Assembly: GCA_025358235.1 (NCBI GenBank)
Contig: JANYKH010000180.1
Span: 1 to 8,551, forward strand
Source: Chloroflexota bacterium
Lineage (GTDB): Bacteria; Chloroflexota; Dehalococcoidia; Dehalococcoidales; RBG-16-60-22
DNA: 8,551 nucleotides
Reading direction: 5' to 3'
Within the stretch, counting starts at the first letter, position 1, and each line of letters begins with the position of its first letter. The notes under the pieces are model-generated. The model saw nothing but the letters and a program-made list of their open reading frames with translations, did no database searches and was not told where the DNA came from. The translations under genes and the position numbers were made by a program. Positions 5,997-8,551 of this stretch are shown in pieces.

Positions 5997-6896
5997 TCAT
6001 TTCCCGTTTATAATATTCGTATTTAAAAAATTGGTAATGGCGGTGTAAACTTCCGGATACTGCCAGGAATAATCATGCCCCGGCGCGTTTAGGTACTTCC
6101 CTAGATGAGCCGTGTCGCTGGGAGCACTTAAATGAAGCCACTGTTTGACCGTGCTCCATATTAGAGTGGGCACCTCCCCGCGGCTTAAAGCATCCGGTCT
6201 GACACCGTTGCTGTTCAGACTCAGGGTGCGCTCTTTAACTACCTGCTGGTGCCAGAAAGGCGTCCCTGTTTGAATACTGTAAACCCGGGAGTTATCCCGC
6301 ATCAGCGCCATGGCGTAATCCGATACCACGGTGCCGTTGCTTTCCCCCGTTACGATCACACGGGCATTGGGGATATGGCTGGTGAGAAATTTCACCCTTT
6401 CCGCAAGGCCGCGGGACTTGGTGGGATAGTGGTTCAACAGTTCGATGAATTCCTTCCAGCGCCCCAGTACAGTTGAAGTCGTCCGGCGGTATTCCAGTAC
6501 GACCGGGTGATAGCCGGCGGTAATCAGTTCACCCTTGATCCCGTTGATTATACTCAGCCATCCGGGTGCATCGCTAATCGGGGTTATGCCCCACCCTCCG
6601 GGATTAAACAGCAAAATTAAATCTTTGTCTTTCGCTTCAATGTAGGATCTGATCAGCTGGTCAGAGAAATCGACGGTCTTGCCCCTGTTAGCGCCAAAAA
6701 GTTCCCTGGCGATTTTGGCCGCATCATCGATAACTGCTTGAGGCACGCCGGTTAAATCAATGGCAGACAAATTTACCCCCGAGGCATCTGTCCGGCCCAC
6801 ATCGCCATAGGACAACCCTATCTGCGCCAGCGCAATCAGGATGCAAACGCAGAACAAGACCCGGATAACTATGCGCCGGATGTTTATCTGCCCCAT
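5997..6896 (-). CDS. Membrane-anchored alpha/beta-hydrolase-like protein, function unknown
   Basis: I do not recognise a named family. The 299 residues begin with a basic stretch (RRIVIR, 7-12) and one hydrophobic helix (about 13-29), so the protein is probably a signal-anchored or exported enzyme with its body outside the membrane. There is no lipobox. The body resembles an alpha/beta-hydrolase: strand plus LLFNPGGWG (95-103, possible oxyanion loop), VVLEYRR (132-138), a nucleophile elbow VTGESNGT (182-189) with Ser186, and a late PGHDYSW (272-278) with His274 as the likely catalytic histidine. The acid is unclear (Asp261 or Asp235). A lipase, esterase or thioesterase-like activity is possible, but the substrate is unknown. 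The start ATG has only a weak AGG 5 nt upstream. It lies between argD (69 nt upstream) and argG (22 nt downstream), a place where argF is often found. Confidence 0.8.
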   Translation of the reverse strand: MGQINIRRIVIRVLFCVCILIALAQIGLSYGDVGRTDASGVNLSAIDLTGVPQAVIDDAAKIARELFGANRGKTVDFSDQLIRSYIEAKDKDLILLFNPGGWGITPISDAPGWLSIINGIKGELITAGYHPVVLEYRRTTSTVLGRWKEFIELLNHYPTKSRGLAERVKFLTSHIPNARVIVTGESNGTVVSDYAMALMRDNSRVYSIQTGTPFWHQQVVKERTLSLNSNGVRPDALSRGEVPTLIWSTVKQWLHLSAPSDTAHLGKYLNAPGHDYSWQYPEVYTAITNFLNTNIINGK

Positions 6897-6912
6897 AGCA
6901 ACCTAATTATGC

Positions 6913-6954
6913 CACAAAACCGGATGCAAACCAAAGTTCACGCCCGGTTTTGTG
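6913..6954. repeat. 11-bp perfect inverted repeat between argD and the hydrolase gene
   Basis: Arms CACAAAACCGG (6913-6923) and CCGGTTTTGTG (6944-6954) are exact inverses around a 20-nt loop. It fills most of the 69-bp spacer, the longest gap inside the arginine operon. There is no T-run after either arm on either strand, so it is not a classical intrinsic terminator. It could be a protein-binding site, an RNA processing or stabilising hairpin, or a remnant of an insertion. Confidence 0.6.
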
Positions 6955-6965
6955 TGTATATATTA

Positions 6966-8156
6966 TTACATTTTGGAACTGGCTGCGACCGCCTCGTCCA
7001 GAATGGCGAGCGCTTCGTCGATTTCACGCTTTCCAATAATCAAAGGCGGTATAAAGCGCAGCGCGTTCGGCTTCACGGCATTCACCAGTAATCCCCGTTC
7101 CATGCAAGCCTTTAGCACATCCCCGGCCATGTCGCTGTTGAATTGCATCGCGATGAGCAGGCCGCGTCCGCGCACGTCGGTAATGCAGCTGTGTTTCTTC
7201 TGTAAGCTGCGCAGTCCGGTCATGAAATACGTCCCCACCTCGCGCGCATTAGCAGGCAGGTTATTTTTCAATATATATTTCAGCACGGCCAGACTCGCCG
7301 CGCAGACCAGCGGGTTCCCCCCGAACGTTGAACCGTGATCCCCAGGCACAAATACCGAGGCGCTATCCTTCGCCAGAATCGCCCCAATAGGCACCCCACC
7401 CCCCAACCCCTTCGCCAGCGTCACTACGTCCGGCTCCACCCCAAATTCCTGGTAACCGTAGAGCGAACCCAGACGGCCCATGCCGGTCTGGACCTCGTCC
7501 AGAATCAGCAGGATGCCCTTCTGGTCGCACCACTGCCTGACCTGTTTGAGGTAATTTTCTGCGGGGACGTTGACGCCCCCTTCCCCTTGCACCGGTTCCA
7601 CCATCACCGCACACGTCTTTTCGGTTGTCGCAGCCTTGATGGCTTCGATATCGTTAAAAGCTACGTTAATAAAACCAACCGGCATAGGTTCATAGGGCTT
7701 CTGGAATTTCTTCTGCCCCGTGGCAGCCGTCATCGCCAGCGTGCGCCCATGAAACGATTCAAAGGCTGTTATCACTTCGTAAGCGCCTTTTAACTTCAAA
7801 GCGCCGTAGCGGCGGGCCAGCTTTACCGCGCCTTCATTGGCCTCGGCGCCGCTGTTGGCGAAAAACACTTTGTTCAGGCAGCTATTCGTCACCAATAATT
7901 CGGCCAGTTCCAGCTGCGGTATCGTGTAATACAGGTTCGAAACCTGTATCAGCGTCTTGGCCTGTTCGCAAATAGCATCAGTCAGGGCGGGGTTGGAATG
8001 GCCGATGCTGTCTACCGCCAGCCCCCCGAACAGGTCCAGGTATTCTTTGCCGGTATCATCCCACACGCGCACCCCTTTGCCCCGCACCAGGCAAACCGGT
8101 ATGCGGGAAAAGGTGTGCATGTAATATTTACTTTCAATTTCTTGCCAATTTTTCAT
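6966..8156 (-). CDS. argD: Acetylornithine aminotransferase
   Basis: PLP-dependent class III aminotransferase that converts N-acetylglutamate semialdehyde to N-acetylornithine with glutamate as amino donor; some members also serve lysine synthesis. The 396 residues are full length. Motifs seen: FANSGAEANEGAVKLAR (99-115, phosphate-binding turn and class signature), FHGRTLAMTAATG (135-147), EPVQGEGGV (187-195), LILDEVQTGMGR (217-228, Asp220 contacting the PLP ring nitrogen), TLAKGLGGG (246-254) with Lys249 as the PLP lysine, and GSTFGGNPL (275-283). Cofactor and substrate motifs favour ArgD over the related ornithine or GABA aminotransferases, and the operon context supports this. It begins 16 nt after the argB stop with ATG. 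The ribosome binding site is weak or distant (AAGGA overlapping the argB stop, 13 nt away), hinting at translational coupling. Confidence 0.95.
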   Translation of the reverse strand: MKNWQEIESKYYMHTFSRIPVCLVRGKGVRVWDDTGKEYLDLFGGLAVDSIGHSNPALTDAICEQAKTLIQVSNLYYTIPQLELAELLVTNSCLNKVFFANSGAEANEGAVKLARRYGALKLKGAYEVITAFESFHGRTLAMTAATGQKKFQKPYEPMPVGFINVAFNDIEAIKAATTEKTCAVMVEPVQGEGGVNVPAENYLKQVRQWCDQKGILLILDEVQTGMGRLGSLYGYQEFGVEPDVVTLAKGLGGGVPIGAILAKDSASVFVPGDHGSTFGGNPLVCAASLAVLKYILKNNLPANAREVGTYFMTGLRSLQKKHSCITDVRGRGLLIAMQFNSDMAGDVLKACMERGLLVNAVKPNALRFIPPLIIGKREIDEALAILDEAVAASSKM

Positions 8157-8172
8157 CTCTTAATCTCTATCC

Positions 8173-8551
8173 TTATCCAATCGTTGTTCCGGTGGCTTTG
8201 CCCTCGATTTCAAGCCTCAGCGCGTGGGGAACTCGTCCGTCGATTATGCGACTGACGCAGCCTTCCGCTCTGAGGCATGCCCGGATCTTTGGTATCATGC
8301 CACCTGAAGCGATTCCAGATTGAATCAGGTCTTCTGCCCCACCCCGCGTAACCGAGGCAATAGGCTGGCCGTTCTTGTCCAGTATGCCCGGAACGTCGGT
8401 CATATATAACAGCTTCCACGCGCCGATCGCCCTGGCGATTTCCCCGGCCGCCGGATCACCGTTCACATTCACAATATGAGGCCCCCCGGGCGTGTTATCC
8501 GTGGGATTAAAGCTAACAGGGGACACCACGGGCACAAAACCGGCCTGAATC
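8173..8551 (-). CDS. argB: Acetylglutamate kinase, C-terminal part (5' end beyond the window)
   Basis: Phosphorylates N-acetylglutamate, the second and often feedback-regulated step of arginine synthesis. Only the last 125 codons are present: the frame is open through the right edge, so the GTG at 8533-8535 is an internal valine codon (GFVPVV), not a start. The visible part is the ATP-binding half of an amino-acid-kinase fold, with VNVNGDPAAGEIARAIGA following the PVVSP strand, the TDVPGIL loop, GGMIPKIRACL and IIDGRVPHAL, all typical of ArgB. About 165-175 residues of a usual 290-300 residue protein are missing, including the N-terminal region that would show whether the enzyme is of the arginine-inhibited hexameric type. 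It is the first visible gene of the arginine operon; its promoter lies outside the window. Confidence 0.93.
   Translation of the reverse strand, partial: IQAGFVPVVSPVSFNPTDNTPGGPHIVNVNGDPAAGEIARAIGAWKLLYMTDVPGILDKNGQPIASVTRGGAEDLIQSGIASGGMIPKIRACLRAEGCVSRIIDGRVPHALRLEIEGKATGTTIG

Noticed and set aside
6906..6911. Possible extended -10 (TGG-CATAAT on the minus strand) just before the hydrolase gene
   Set aside because: The -35 match 17 bp upstream is poor (TTGGTT), and a start near 6899 would remove the ribosome binding site. I do not call it a promoter.
6913..6954. Intrinsic terminator reading of the inverted repeat after argD
   Set aside because: Neither strand has a T-run after the second arm and the loop is 20 nt, so a classical terminator does not fit.
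6897..6965. ArgR-type operator in the argD-hydrolase spacer
   Set aside because: The palindrome there does not resemble the AT-rich TGAAT-type ARG box. The operon's main promoter is also outside the window.
7335..7793. 152-codon open frame on the plus strand
   Set aside because: It is antisense to the catalytic region of argD. The His/Arg/Pro-rich composition is typical of a shadow frame in moderately GC-rich DNA.
8533..8535. GTG as start of a short acetylglutamate kinase
   Set aside because: The frame continues upstream through the window edge with conserved ArgB residues, so the codon is internal.

Overview
The window is a compact stretch of bacterial chromosome with very short spacers and no mobile elements, RNA genes or CRISPR arrays that I can see. 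It holds two minus-strand operons with one small plus-strand ribosomal protein gene between them. All genes look intact except the two cut by the window edges. Gene order, moderately GC-rich DNA, frequent TTG starts and the protein flavour suggest a member of the Chloroflexota, most likely class Dehalococcoidia (Dehalococcoides/Dehalogenimonas-like). That placement is an inference from recollection of such genomes, not a search result.

Right-hand part (3375-8551, minus strand): an arginine biosynthesis operon read in the order argB (3' part only), argD, an alpha/beta-hydrolase-like membrane-anchored protein, argG, argH. ArgB phosphorylates N-acetylglutamate, ArgD transaminates the semialdehyde to N-acetylornithine, ArgG joins citrulline to aspartate and ArgH splits argininosuccinate into arginine and fumarate. 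argF (ornithine carbamoyltransferase) is absent from this run, and an uncharacterised hydrolase sits where argF often lies. An 11-bp perfect inverted repeat with a 20-nt loop lies between argD and the hydrolase gene. argG and argH both start with TTG, and argH overlaps the argG stop codon.

Middle (3036-3355): a 59-residue L28 ribosomal protein gene (rpmB, TTG start, two CxxC pairs) is read on the plus strand, convergent with argH and divergent from fakA. The 140-bp spacer between fakA and rpmB holds two good sigma70-type promoters, one per strand. Their -10 boxes almost touch, so each promoter lies inside the transcribed leader of the other gene. A 6-bp-arm palindrome sits just upstream of the rpmB ribosome binding site.

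Left-hand part (1-3035, minus strand): fakA (DAK2/YloV-type fatty acid kinase subunit), a degV/fakB-like fatty-acid-binding protein gene, and a LysE-family exporter cut by the left edge. FakA with a FakB partner phosphorylates exogenous or recycled fatty acids for phospholipid synthesis. In this DegV protein the histidine usual in the C-terminal motif of FakB proteins is a tyrosine.

Nothing here looks like an undescribed defence or mobile system. The most unusual points are the hydrolase in the arginine operon, the interlocked fakA/rpmB promoters and the altered FakB motif.
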